Shown in pieces: positions 1 through 7,783 of a DNA stretch of 16,314 nucleotides. The stretch comes from an uncultured Flavobacteriaceae bacterium (GTDB lineage Bacteria; Bacteroidota; Bacteroidia; Flavobacteriales; Flavobacteriaceae). How positions within the stretch are numbered: the first letter of the stretch is position 1; each line of letters begins with the position of its first letter. Location of the stretch: the NCBI GenBank assembly GCA_947311745.1, contig CAMZLT010000236.1, forward strand, positions 1-16,314. Direction: 5' to 3'. The notes below the pieces were generated by a model that ran no database searches, was not told the DNA's origin, and saw only the letters and a program-made list of their open reading frames with translations. Position numbers and translations under genes: made by a program.

Positions 1-1951
1 AAAACTTAACACCATTTACTTCTTTATAATCTGAAAACTCAAATGTTTGCGACATTTCCTTTCCGTTTGGTGCTTTTTTTGTTCGTATTTCTTGCATTTT
101 TAATCCTGACTCTACATCAAAATAAATTTTTGAATCGCCATTTTTAATCACATAAGCATCTTTACCATTTAAGTTTTCAATTGCTAGTAATTTTCCTGAT
201 TTTGCAAGTCCTAATTCGGATATTGGCGTTACTTCCGCTTTAGCTTCTTCCAAATCTTTTCCTTCCAAAGGTTTCTTTTGTCCTCTCGCTTCATCATAAC
301 CTGAAGTTCCGTTAAAAACTTTTTTAGACATTATCATTCCTCCCATTCCGACTGTTAAATAGGATTTATTTGGTTTCATATATTTCATAACCATATCTAA
401 TTTTCTACCTTGAAATTCTGCTTGAGCAACTTGTAAAAGTGTATTAACTGCATGCACTTTTTCTGCACCTCCAATTGCTTCGATATATTTATCTACAACG
501 GTCTGTACGGTTACGCCTTTAGGAATTGGTTTGTTCATTTCTGGCTTTTTGGTTGGATTACCATATTTATCAAAATAATTAATAGTATATGGTAATTTTT
601 CTAAATTTGGTAAAACATCGATTGCTTTCCCTACTACTACAATCCTAGCATTATCGTATCCAAAATATTTTTTTGAAACACGCATTACATCATCAACAGT
701 AACGGCATTTATCTTTTCTAAATACGTAGTATAAAAATCCTCTGGTAAATTATTTACCTTAATATTTAATGCATAACTAGCTATTGTTCTTGGTTTTTCT
801 AAAGCCAAAACAAATTTACCCATATAACCAGCTTTTACATTTTTAAGATTTTCTTCGGTTACTCTTTCGGTACGGATTCGGTTAATTTCTTTTAACGATT
901 CTACAACGGTACTATCGGTAACTTCGTTTCGTACACTTGCACCTGTTCTAAACATACTTGCGTATTCATCTGCATTAATACTAGATCTTGCTCCGTAAGT
1001 ATAACCGTGAGCTTCACGTAAATTCATGTTTAAATACGAATTAAAATCACCTCCTAAAATTTGATTTGCAACTAAAACAGCGTGGTAATCTGGATCGGAC
1101 ATTTCTAAATTTGTATTGTAAATTACAGCAACTTCAGACTGCACTGCGTTAGGCATATTTACAAAAGCAATTTCGGTTTTTTCTACATTAGTAGGCTTTG
1201 GAAATGTTTGTTTTTCTATAGTTCCTTGTTTCCATTTTTTGAAATATTTTTTCACCAATTTTTTAACTTGTTTTGGTGTTACATCACCAACTACTACTAA
1301 ATAAGCGTTATTTGGCTTAAAATTTTTCGCATATAAATTTTCAACATCTTTTAATGTTAAACTTTCAATAGATTCTTTAGTTGTAAATTCTCCATAAGGA
1401 TGATTTTTACCATAACCTATTGCTTTACGCACTCTATTTGCGATATTAGCAACAGATTTTTCCCCAGATTTAATTCCATCAAGTGCTTGTTTGATACTTT
1501 TATCGAACTCTTCTTGGGTAAATTTAGGATGTAAAGCTGCATCAGTCATTAATTCAAAAATTCTTGGAAAATATTTACTTAAAGAACTTGCTCTAGCACC
1601 TGTACTCCAAAAATTAACTCTAGCACCTAAAAAATCTACTTCTTCGTCGAATTTTTCTTTAGATATATTTTCTGAACCTGAACCCAAAACATCGCCCATA
1701 ATATCTGCTAGTCCAGCTTTTTCACCTTCAATAATTGGCGGATTATCTAGAGTTAAACTAACCGTTACACGTGGTAATTTATGGTTTTCTACTACCAAAA
1801 CTTCCAAGCCATTTTTTAACTTAAACGTTACTGGCTTTTTAATATTTATAACAGGAGCTGGTCCTGCTTTAGGCTGTACACTTCTATCTATCTGTGCTTG
1901 CATAGACAAGGAGAAAATAATAAGGGTTATAATTAAAAATACTTTTTTCAT
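1..1951 (-). CDS. M16 peptidase-like protein, inactive subunit with extra C-terminal domain (3' end outside window)
   Basis: Seen: 650 codons stay open to the left edge, so the C-terminus is missing. A signal peptide covers residues 1-20 (ending SMQAQ), so the protein is exported. M16 domains follow at about 40-460. Where active members have HxxEH, this one has D83-I-M-G-D87, so the zinc site is lost. The arginine/tyrosine pair typical of the second M16 half is kept (R312 to Y317/Y319, in REAHGYTYGA). From about residue 475 there is a domain unrelated to M16, opening with a VDKYIEAIGG motif that resembles LolA/outer-membrane lipoprotein-sorting folds. Known: M16B enzymes often work as heterodimers of a zinc-bearing and a non-catalytic subunit. 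Inference: it is the non-catalytic partner of the upstream gene, whose stop is only 11 bp away, so the two are very likely co-transcribed and translated. The substrate is unknown. Confidence 0.9.
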   Translation of the reverse strand, partial: MKKVFLIITLIIFSLSMQAQIDRSVQPKAGPAPVINIKKPVTFKLKNGLEVLVVENHKLPRVTVSLTLDNPPIIEGEKAGLADIMGDVLGSGSENISKEKFDEEVDFLGARVNFWSTGARASSLSKYFPRIFELMTDAALHPKFTQEEFDKSIKQALDGIKSGEKSVANIANRVRKAIGYGKNHPYGEFTTKESIESLTLKDVENLYAKNFKPNNAYLVVVGDVTPKQVKKLVKKYFKKWKQGTIEKQTFPKPTNVEKTEIAFVNMPNAVQSEVAVIYNTNLEMSDPDYHAVLVANQILGGDFNSYLNMNLREAHGYTYGARSSINADEYASMFRTGASVRNEVTDSTVVESLKEINRIRTERVTEENLKNVKAGYMGKFVLALEKPRTIASYALNIKVNNLPEDFYTTYLEKINAVTVDDVMRVSKKYFGYDNARIVVVGKAIDVLPNLEKLPYTINYFDKYGNPTKKPEMNKPIPKGVTVQTVVDKYIEAIGGAEKVHAVNTLLQVAQAEFQGRKLDMVMKYMKPNKSYLTVGMGGMIMSKKVFNGTSGYDEARGQKKPLEGKDLEEAKAEVTPISELGLAKSGKLLAIENLNGKDAYVIKNGDSKIYFDVESGLKMQEIRTKKAPNGKEMSQTFEFSDYKEVNGVKF

Positions 1952-1962
1952 TTTTTTATAAT

Positions 1963-3285
1963 TTATTTGGTTGCTTCCTCTTTTTTAGGAATATATTTTA
2001 AAATTAAACGTTGGTTGTTTTTAAGATATTTATTTGCTACATTTTTTATATCTTCTCGTGTAATACTGTTATAAATATTAATTTCGTCATTAATTAAATT
2101 TGTATTATCGTATAACATATAATATTTAGCCAAAGAATGTGCAATACCTTCAACACTTGCATTAGAATTTACAAATCTATTTTCAAAAATATTTTTTAAT
2201 TTCTGAAATTCCTTTTCGGAAATTAATTCTGTTTGCATTTTAACAATCTCTTCATCAACATCTTTAGTTAATTGTTCTAAAGTTGTATCACCAGAAGGAA
2301 GTGCATAAATAATGTACATACCGTAATCCTCTTGACTAAAGCTAAGTGCTCCAACCTGCATTGCTTCTTTTTTAGTATCTACCATTTTTTTGTACAATCT
2401 AGAACTTTTACCATCACTAAGAACTGTAGAAATAATATCTAAAACGTAGGCATCTTTAGTAGTCATAGCAGGAGTTCTATATGCATTTAAAATCGCAGGG
2501 ATTTGAATATTTGGGTCTTGGTATTCTGCATAAAACTCTTTTGTAATTGGTTCTTCTTTAATTTCTACACGTTCAATTGCTTTTCCTTTAGGAATACTGC
2601 CAAAGTAGTTTTTAACCAATTCTTTTGTTTTAGCAATATCAATATCTCCAGCAACAACTAAAACTGCATTATTTGGAATGTAGAATTTTTTATTAAATGC
2701 TTGAAACTCTTCTAAAGTTGCTGCATCTAAATGATCCATTGAACCAATAGTTGCCCAACGATATGGATGTTTTTTAAACATATTTTTTTTAATTTCAGCC
2801 AAGAAATTTCCGTAAGGAGCATTATCTACTCGTAAACGTTTTTCTTCTTTAACCACTTCGTTTTGTGTATCGACACCAATTTGATTAATAATAGGATGTA
2901 GCATTCTTTCCGATTCCATCCACAAACCTAACTCTAAATTATTAGAAGGAAATACTTCGTAATAATAGGTACGATCATCATTTGTGTTTGCGTTGTTTGT
3001 TCCGCCATTAGAACTTACAATTTTAAACCATTCACCACGTTTGATGTTTTTTGTCCCTTCAAACAATAAATGCTCAAAAAAATGTGCAAAACCTGTACGT
3101 TCAGGATTTTCGTCTTTTGCACCTACATGGTACATTACCGATGTTGTTACAACAGGTGCTGTGTTGTCTTTGTGTAGAATAACGTGTAATCCGTTTTCTA
3201 AATCATACTCTTCAAAATTAACTTTTTGTGCCATTAATACGTTACTTAGTAAAAAACAAAAAAGTAATACAAAACTTTTTTTCAT
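1963..3285 (-). CDS. Secreted M16 family zinc metallopeptidase, catalytic subunit
   Basis: Seen: 440 aa with a signal peptide at 1-20 (ending VLMAQ), so it acts in the periplasm or envelope. The inverted zinc motif is intact: H68-F-F-E71-H72, followed by LLFEGT. The third zinc ligand is supplied by E147 or E148, at the usual distance of about 75 residues. The length is that of a two-domain M16B protein (pitrilysin/processing-peptidase family). Known: the family cleaves peptides and small unfolded proteins inside a closed clamshell chamber. Context: this is the first gene of a two-gene operon with the inactive M16 paralogue downstream. A TAAATTTG element lies at 3324-3317, 32 bases before the start codon. 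Inference: it forms a heterodimer that degrades periplasmic peptides. Family assignment is sure; the substrate is not. Confidence 0.95.
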   Translation of the reverse strand: MKKSFVLLFCFLLSNVLMAQKVNFEEYDLENGLHVILHKDNTAPVVTTSVMYHVGAKDENPERTGFAHFFEHLLFEGTKNIKRGEWFKIVSSNGGTNNANTNDDRTYYYEVFPSNNLELGLWMESERMLHPIINQIGVDTQNEVVKEEKRLRVDNAPYGNFLAEIKKNMFKKHPYRWATIGSMDHLDAATLEEFQAFNKKFYIPNNAVLVVAGDIDIAKTKELVKNYFGSIPKGKAIERVEIKEEPITKEFYAEYQDPNIQIPAILNAYRTPAMTTKDAYVLDIISTVLSDGKSSRLYKKMVDTKKEAMQVGALSFSQEDYGMYIIYALPSGDTTLEQLTKDVDEEIVKMQTELISEKEFQKLKNIFENRFVNSNASVEGIAHSLAKYYMLYDNTNLINDEINIYNSITREDIKNVANKYLKNNQRLILKYIPKKEEATK

Positions 3286-3316
3286 GTTAATAAAATTTTT
3301 ATTTAAAATATTGTTA

Positions 3317-3324
3317 CAAATTTA
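3317..3324 (-). promoter_or_regulatory. Bacteroidota -7 promoter element for the M16 operon
   Basis: Read on the minus strand this is TAAATTTG, a full match to the Bacteroidota -7 consensus TAnnTTTG, 32 bases before the start codon at 3285. A TTTG lies further upstream (3353-3350), but the 25-bp gap is longer than usual, so the -33 box is doubtful. Confidence 0.55.
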
Positions 3325-3428
3325 CAGTAAATTAGTAACAGAACTCATACAAATGCTACAAAATATTGTATGAAATATCAAAAAAATAAAAAAACCAAAC
3401 AAAAAGTATCTCATTAAAAAAATAGATG

Positions 3429-3436
3429 TATATTTG
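3429..3436 (+). promoter_or_regulatory. Bacteroidota -7 promoter element for rplU-rpmA
   Basis: TATATTTG matches TAnnTTTG exactly and ends 33 bases before the rplU start. No clear TTG box is seen at -33. The M16 operon promoter points the other way about 100 bp to the left, so this intergenic region is divergent. Confidence 0.65.
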
Positions 3437-3469
3437 CAGCTGTTAAAAAATCAAGTAAATAAGTAACTT

Positions 3470-4150
3470 ATGTATGCAATTGTAGAAATAGCAGGGCAAC
3501 AATTTAAAGTTAAGAAAGACCAAAAAGTATTCGTACATCGTTTACAAGGAGAGGCTGGATCAAAAGTAAGTTTTGATAAAGTTCTTTTATTAGATGATGG
3601 AAAAGTAACGATTGGCGCCCCAGCTATCAAAGGTGCAGCGGTAAACGCTAAAATCCTTAATCACTTAAAAGGTGATAAAGTAATCGTTTTTAAGAAAAAA
3701 CGTAGAAAAGGTTATAAGGTAAAAAACGGACATCGTCAGTATTTATCTGAAATCGTTATTGAAAGTATCGTAGCTAGCGGTGCTAAAGCAACTACTTCAG
3801 AAAAGAAAGCAGCTCCTGTTAAAAAAGAAACTGCCAAAAAAGCAGCACCTAAAACCGAAACAAAAAAAGCAGCTCCAAAAAAGAAAGCAGTTTCTAAAGG
3901 AGATGACTTAAAAAAAGTAGAGGGAATTGGTCCTAAAATCGCTGAAATTTTTAACAATGCTGGTATTACAACTTTTGCTGAATTAGCAGGGACTAGTGTT
4001 GAAAAATTACAAGAAATTTTAGCTGCAGCAGGATCTAGATATGCTTCTAAAAAACCAGGTTCTTGGCCAAAACAAGCAAAAATGGCTGCTGAAGGAAAAT
4101 GGGATGAATTAAAAGAGTGGCAAGATGCTCACGACCACGGTATTGAATAA
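3470..4150 (+). CDS. rplU: 50S ribosomal protein L21 with C-terminal helix-hairpin-helix extension
   Basis: Seen: 226 aa, about twice the usual 100-105 aa of L21. Residues 1-103 are a complete L21 domain, opening MYAIVEIAGQQFKV and containing the basic KKKRRKGYKVKNGHRQ stretch that contacts 23S rRNA. Residues 104-144 form a low-complexity Lys/Ala/Pro linker. Residues 145-226 carry a helix-hairpin-helix domain with the hairpin VEGIGPKIAE at 150-159 and an acidic tail. Known: L21 is a 50S protein encoded beside L27, and extended forms occur in Bacteroidota. Inference: the tail may bind rRNA or DNA at the ribosome surface; its function is not established. There is no frameshift, and reading is continuous from L21 into the tail. 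rpmA follows after 26 bp. Confidence 0.97.
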   Translation: MYAIVEIAGQQFKVKKDQKVFVHRLQGEAGSKVSFDKVLLLDDGKVTIGAPAIKGAAVNAKILNHLKGDKVIVFKKKRRKGYKVKNGHRQYLSEIVIESIVASGAKATTSEKKAAPVKKETAKKAAPKTETKKAAPKKKAVSKGDDLKKVEGIGPKIAEIFNNAGITTFAELAGTSVEKLQEILAAAGSRYASKKPGSWPKQAKMAAEGKWDELKEWQDAHDHGIE

Positions 4151-4176
4151 ATTATAAATTATTAAAACTATATATT

Positions 4177-4437
4177 ATGGCACATAAAAAAGGTGTAGGT
4201 AGTTCTAAGAATGGTAGAGAATCCGAATCGAAACGATTAGGTGTAAAAATATTTGGAGGACAAGTAGCAATTGCTGGTAATATTATTATTCGCCAAAGAG
4301 GAACAAAACATCATCCAGGTGAAAATGTATATATGGGAAAAGACCATACATTACACGCACAAGTTGATGGTATTGTTAAATTTACCAAAAAAAGAAATAA
4401 TAAATCGTATGTTTCTATTGAACCAATAGAAGCTTAA
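4177..4437 (+). CDS. rpmA: 50S ribosomal protein L27
   Basis: Seen: 86 aa, the normal family length, opening MAHKKGVGSSKNGRESESKR, with the typical GNIIIRQRGTKHHPG core and a basic surface. Known: L27 sits near the peptidyl-transferase centre, and its N-terminal tail reaches toward the tRNA ends. The N-terminus has the standard AHKKG start directly after Met, without the cleavable extension found in some Firmicutes. It is the second gene of the rplU-rpmA unit, 26 bp after rplU, and is followed 20 bp later by a strong hairpin terminator, so the unit appears to be just these two genes. Confidence 0.98.
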   Translation: MAHKKGVGSSKNGRESESKRLGVKIFGGQVAIAGNIIIRQRGTKHHPGENVYMGKDHTLHAQVDGIVKFTKKRNNKSYVSIEPIEA

Positions 4438-4457
4438 TTTTTTATTACATTATAAAC

Positions 4458-4500
4458 AATCCTTTTGTAAACTCTATGAGTTTATAAGAGGATTTTTTTT
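4458..4500 (+). terminator. Rho-independent terminator of rplU-rpmA
   Basis: The left arm 4458-4474 pairs with the right arm 4478-4494 in a 17-bp stem with two G-U pairs and a 3-base loop. It is followed directly by an uninterrupted T run (4493-4500). It begins 20 bp after the rpmA stop. Confidence 0.9.
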
Positions 4501-4522
4501 TCTATTTTAAATTATTTTGACT

Positions 4523-5221
4523 ATGTTTAAAAAAATATTTATCGTTATAACACTTATTTTTACACTACTATCGTGTAAAGAAAACACTAAAAATTTAGAA
4601 GTAATAGGTACAATAAAGGGTGTACAAAAAGCAACTTTATATCTTGAAAAAATTAAAGATACGACCCTTGTAAAAGTAGATTCTGTAACTTTATACGGAA
4701 CAGAAAATTTCAAACTCCAAGATAATATTGAAAGTCCTGAAATGTATTTTTTATCCGTTTCAAGTTCGGATAAAATATTGCCTTTTTTTGCCGAAAAAGG
4801 AAACATTTCTATAAAAACAGATTTAAAAACGTTTAGTTACAAACCAGAAATTAAAGGTTCTAAAAATCAAGAAATATTAGACAAGTATAACGATTACATT
4901 CAAAAATTCAATAACAAACGCTTAGATTTATTAAAAGAAAAGTTTGATGCTATCAAAAACAAACAGTCTGATAAAGTTACTGAAATTGAGAAAAAAATTA
5001 AAGGTATAGATAAACGCCAATACTATTATACGCTAAATTTTTGTTTTAAAAATGCGAATTACTCGGTTGCTCCTTACTTAACTTTATCGGAATTGTACAA
5101 TCTAAATACTAGTTATTTAGACACTATTATCCATGTAATGTCAGAATCGGTAAAGAAAGAAAAATACGGAATTAAACTTATTAATTACGTAGAAAAAATT
5201 AAAAAAGAGGAAAAAAAATAG
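4523..5221 (+). CDS. Small lipoprotein, DUF4369-like N-terminal region, no thioredoxin domain
   Basis: Seen: 232 aa from the ATG at 4523. A TTG two codons upstream (4517) is possible but less likely. A lipoprotein signal ends in LLSC with the lipidated cysteine at C18. Residues about 24-110 (VIGTIKGVQKATLYLEKI onward) resemble DUF4369, the beta-rich N-terminal module usually placed before a thioredoxin domain in Bacteroidota AhpC/TSA-type lipoproteins. Residues about 114-165 are helical and highly charged (many Lys, Glu and Asp), likely a coiled coil. There is no CxxC motif, so the usual redox domain is absent. Context: it starts 23 bp after the rpmA terminator with no clear TAnnTTTG element, so it may depend on read-through or an unrecognised promoter. 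The function is unknown, and the DUF4369 assignment is from memory of the pattern. Confidence 0.8.
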   Translation: MFKKIFIVITLIFTLLSCKENTKNLEVIGTIKGVQKATLYLEKIKDTTLVKVDSVTLYGTENFKLQDNIESPEMYFLSVSSSDKILPFFAEKGNISIKTDLKTFSYKPEIKGSKNQEILDKYNDYIQKFNNKRLDLLKEKFDAIKNKQSDKVTEIEKKIKGIDKRQYYYTLNFCFKNANYSVAPYLTLSELYNLNTSYLDTIIHVMSESVKKEKYGIKLINYVEKIKKEEKK

Positions 5222-5230
5222 TTGTTTTAA

Positions 5231-5260
5231 TTTAACCATAATCTATGATTATGCGTTAAA
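5231..5260. terminator. Hairpin between convergent genes (weak terminator candidate)
   Basis: The left arm 5231-5243 pairs with the right arm 5247-5260 around a TAT loop, with one bulged C at 5254. There is no strong T run on either side, so it may be only an mRNA 3'-end stabilising structure. Confidence 0.35.
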
Positions 5261-5286
5261 ACTTTATATTTCGTGTTTAAACTACT

Positions 5287-5323
5287 GCAAAATATAACTA
5301 TTGCTAGTATTTTGCTATTTTTT
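5287..5323 (+). terminator. Hairpin with T run, probable terminator for the 4523-5221 gene
   Basis: GCAAAATA (5287-5294) pairs with TATTTTGC (5308-5315). An inner CTA/TAG pairing surrounds a TTGC loop, with a 3-base bulge. A T6 run follows at 5318-5323. The hairpin abuts the stop codon of the convergent gene that ends at 5315. Confidence 0.5.
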
Positions 5324-5926
5324 AAGTTTAATATCAATTCCAAACATTACATATCCTAACATAAAAAAATCATTTCCAAATTGGATATTTATTGGTCTAA
5401 ACTCATATGCTAATTTACTTTTTTTAGGATTAATTCTAATTCCAATAGAAGCACTTCCACCAAAATAAAATGAATTAAAGTATTCAGAATTAGTATTGTT
5501 TGCTTCTGGCGATCCGCCCGTTCCTAATAATCCTCTTGAATAATTTATAAATCCTCCTCCAGTTGTAACAAGTGAAAACGCCTTATACTTGATTAAATCG
5601 TAATGAATATTAGCACCAATAGAAGTTATTCTATAGAATTGATCTCTTGTATCCGTAATTCCAATTGGTAAAAATCCTCCAATAATAAGATTAGGATTAA
5701 TTCTAAATTTACTCTTCTTTCCATAACTTTTCTGCCAACCAATTGAGTAAATCAAACCCATTCCTGTTTCTCTTTTCCCTTCATTGAAACCAACTCCAAT
5801 TCCTGTTCTTATAGAAGTTCGCTTAAATTCAGTTTCTTGAGCATTTAATTTATTGCCTATAACTAGTAAAATTAAAAAACTTAAATAGGCTATTTTTAAT
5901 TTACAACCAAAATATTTATTATTCAT
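5315..5926 (-). CDS. Small outer-membrane beta-barrel protein, unknown function
   Basis: Seen: 203 aa. A signal peptide covers about residues 1-30 (hydrophobic ILLVIG core, ending LNAQ). The rest alternates polar and hydrophobic residues with many glycines and aromatics (SIGWQKSYGKKSKF, FYFGGSASIGIRI), as in 8-stranded OmpA/OmpW-like barrels. The final residues are DIKLKK rather than an aromatic, which is atypical for a BAM signal. Context: it is monocistronic, with a TAAATTTG promoter element at 5975-5968, separate from the upstream operon ending at 6020. The family could not be named. A porin-like or surface structural role is an inference from the barrel pattern only. Confidence 0.8.
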   Translation of the reverse strand: MNNKYFGCKLKIAYLSFLILLVIGNKLNAQETEFKRTSIRTGIGVGFNEGKRETGMGLIYSIGWQKSYGKKSKFRINPNLIIGGFLPIGITDTRDQFYRITSIGANIHYDLIKYKAFSLVTTGGGFINYSRGLLGTGGSPEANNTNSEYFNSFYFGGSASIGIRINPKKSKLAYEFRPINIQFGNDFFMLGYVMFGIDIKLKK

Positions 5927-5967
5927 TATAACGGTTTTATATCTACAATCAACTTATAAAATTGTTG

Positions 5968-5975
5968 CAAATTTA
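5968..5975 (-). promoter_or_regulatory. Bacteroidota -7 promoter element for the beta-barrel gene
   Basis: On the minus strand it reads TAAATTTG followed by CAAC, an exact TAnnTTTG match, about 41 bases before the start codon at 5926. No convincing -33 box is visible. Confidence 0.55.
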
Positions 5976-6019
5976 TATATAACTTTTTTTACAGATTAAT
6001 TTCATTGATATAGACCGTA

Positions 6020-6523
6020 TTACTTTAATAATCCTTTATCTTTTAAGCGTTCTCTAGCACTTCGTTCCTCTTTTTTTTCTGTTTTTTTAGGTGGTTCAAT
6101 TGGTTCTTCTTCTGAGGTTAAATCGTGTAATAAATCTTTTCCCTTTTTTATAGATGCATCGATGATTTCTTGACTTCCTTCAATAGATTCATTTGCTTTT
6201 ACAATTAAAGTTGCTAAATACGTACCTACAAGAATTCCAACTACCATTGTACTCAAATATTTGATATCTAATATTCGTATTGGTGTTAAAAATTCGGTTA
6301 TTAAATACGCTACAAGAACTAAAATAACTACAAAAACTAATCGTAGTACAAATGGTTGCATAAATAAGAAACCTTTTCTGTCGCTTGGTTTCATCTGTTG
6401 TTCAGTACTGTGTGTTATTCGGTTTATTAACCTAAATAAATAGTTATTTTTTGATTCTCGCCAATACAATAAAATACCTGTTAGCAAGGCTAAAATAAAC
6501 AGAATTATTTCAAAAGTTATCAT
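6020..6523 (-). CDS. Small three-helix membrane protein with charged cytoplasmic tail, unknown function
   Basis: Seen: 167 aa. Hydrophobic segments lie at about 3-20, 60-80 and 90-108. A basic loop (residues 21-52) follows the first helix, and the tail at 111-167 is highly charged, with an acidic patch (SEEEPIEPP) followed by KKTEKKEERSARERLKDKG. There is no signal peptidase site, so helix 1 is a membrane anchor and the tail is probably cytoplasmic by the positive-inside rule. Context: it is the last gene of the DksA-like/AAA+ operon, 4 bp after the 412-aa gene, so the two are probably translationally coupled. Inference: it could anchor the AAA+ machine to the inner membrane. No family was recognised. 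Confidence 0.8.
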   Translation of the reverse strand: MITFEIILFILALLTGILLYWRESKNNYLFRLINRITHSTEQQMKPSDRKGFLFMQPFVLRLVFVVILVLVAYLITEFLTPIRILDIKYLSTMVVGILVGTYLATLIVKANESIEGSQEIIDASIKKGKDLLHDLTSEEEPIEPPKKTEKKEERSARERLKDKGLLK

Positions 6524-6527
6524 AGTT

Positions 6528-7766
6528 TTAATTTTTAGAGTTTCTAATATTTTTTATAATCCAATTTTTATACGATTCGTCATACGAAATATAATTTTTA
6601 AAAAATATGTCTTTTGCATAGCGATACATATTTACAGGATCTGCAGGAGCAATTTTACTTAACAATTTCCAAATTAAAAAAGTATTTACATCTAATAAAG
6701 AGGAATGTGGCTGATACAAAGCACGAATTACATCTGACGGAATACTATCTTTAGGCAAAATTTTAGAATCCTTATTTTTTAACTCTACAAATCTATCTAC
6801 TGCCATTAATCGTTTTTTACCTTGTAAATCTAAACCGTTCAGGTATCTTTTAAATAGCAAATCGTTATCTAATATTTGTTCTAAAGGTTGTTCGGTTTTA
6901 CTAAACATTTGTGTAAAAAGATGTTTTTTAATGCGTTTATAACGCTCTGAATTTGCATTTTTTACAATATTTAATTCTAAAACAATATATTTTTCAAGAA
7001 TTGAGAATAATTCGGTTTGCTCTATATAAAAAATCACCCCTTTAAACGTGTCGTTTTTTATTGCTTGATTATATTGTTGTTTATTTTCGAAAATTAAGAT
7101 TTCATTTGCAAAATCTTTAAACACAAAAACACCTCCAAAAGCTTTTGTATAAAAAGAGTTAGTTTTATAATTTAAAGATTTTAGATTAAGATTTCTATTT
7201 CGTAAATCGCCATATTTCCTAACGGAATTTAGTATTTTTTTATGTAATTTTTCGTTTACAAAATTATTATCTTTATTGAATTCGGCAACTAATTCTAATT
7301 GGGATTTCTTTACTGTTCCTAAATCATTTATCAAATGAAATTCAATAGTTATTTTTTTAATTTTTAACAAATCATATACGTCGTAATACACATCAATTCC
7401 TTGATTAAACTCTATACATAATGCCGATTCTTTAGTTATATCTTTAATTTCGTTAAAATATGATTGAAAGATTAAATTTATCAATTCTTTATCAAAAGTA
7501 GAAAATGGTTCGTAGATTTCTACTTCCTTTTGCAGAGGCGAAATTAAAATTGCTTGTGGATTTGCCTCACCATTATTTAAATAATGTATTTCGTTTTTTT
7601 CGGTTGCAATTTCAGGACTCCAACCTTTACCATCTATAGTAAATTCGGATAATTTTGTTGGTTGTATTCCGAATAATTCTAAGCATTTGTTATATCTATC
7701 AACCATAAATCCTGTAATTTTTATAGGATTTGGATAGTGTAAATTATATTCTTTTAATTTTTGCAT
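6528..7766 (-). CDS. Conserved-looking hypothetical protein in AAA+ operon
   Basis: Seen: 412 aa, with no signal peptide and no membrane segment, so it is probably cytoplasmic. It is a mixed alpha/beta protein, Lys/Asn/Ile rich like the rest of the genome, with a helical C-terminal third (about 290-412) containing LPKDSIPSDVIRALYQPHSS and a WKLLSKIAPADP stretch. No catalytic motif was recognised. Context: it lies between the AAA+ ATPase gene (17 bp upstream) and the membrane protein gene (4 bp downstream). That spacing indicates one transcript and a shared pathway. Inference: it may be an adaptor or substrate-binding partner of the ATPase. Base and codon use look like those of the neighbours, with no sign of recent transfer. 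Confidence 0.8.
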   Translation of the reverse strand: MQKLKEYNLHYPNPIKITGFMVDRYNKCLELFGIQPTKLSEFTIDGKGWSPEIATEKNEIHYLNNGEANPQAILISPLQKEVEIYEPFSTFDKELINLIFQSYFNEIKDITKESALCIEFNQGIDVYYDVYDLLKIKKITIEFHLINDLGTVKKSQLELVAEFNKDNNFVNEKLHKKILNSVRKYGDLRNRNLNLKSLNYKTNSFYTKAFGGVFVFKDFANEILIFENKQQYNQAIKNDTFKGVIFYIEQTELFSILEKYIVLELNIVKNANSERYKRIKKHLFTQMFSKTEQPLEQILDNDLLFKRYLNGLDLQGKKRLMAVDRFVELKNKDSKILPKDSIPSDVIRALYQPHSSLLDVNTFLIWKLLSKIAPADPVNMYRYAKDIFFKNYISYDESYKNWIIKNIRNSKN

Positions 7767-7783
7767 TACTTCTAAAAAGTTAA

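Noticed and set aside
1491..1961. Plus-strand open frame of 156 codons
   Set aside because: It lies wholly inside the M16 genes on the other strand, has no promoter and its composition is that of an antisense shadow.
2984..3373. Plus-strand open frame of 129 codons
   Set aside because: Antisense to the clear M16 catalytic domain, including the HxxEH codons; no family resemblance.
3840..3900. AAAGCAGC/AAAAAAGCAGCACC-like repeats in rplU
   Set aside because: This is the low-complexity Lys/Ala codon run of the L21 linker, not an independent repeat element.
4517..4522. TTG start two codons before the lipoprotein ATG
   Set aside because: The ATG at 4523 gives a compact lipoprotein signal directly and needs no rare start codon.
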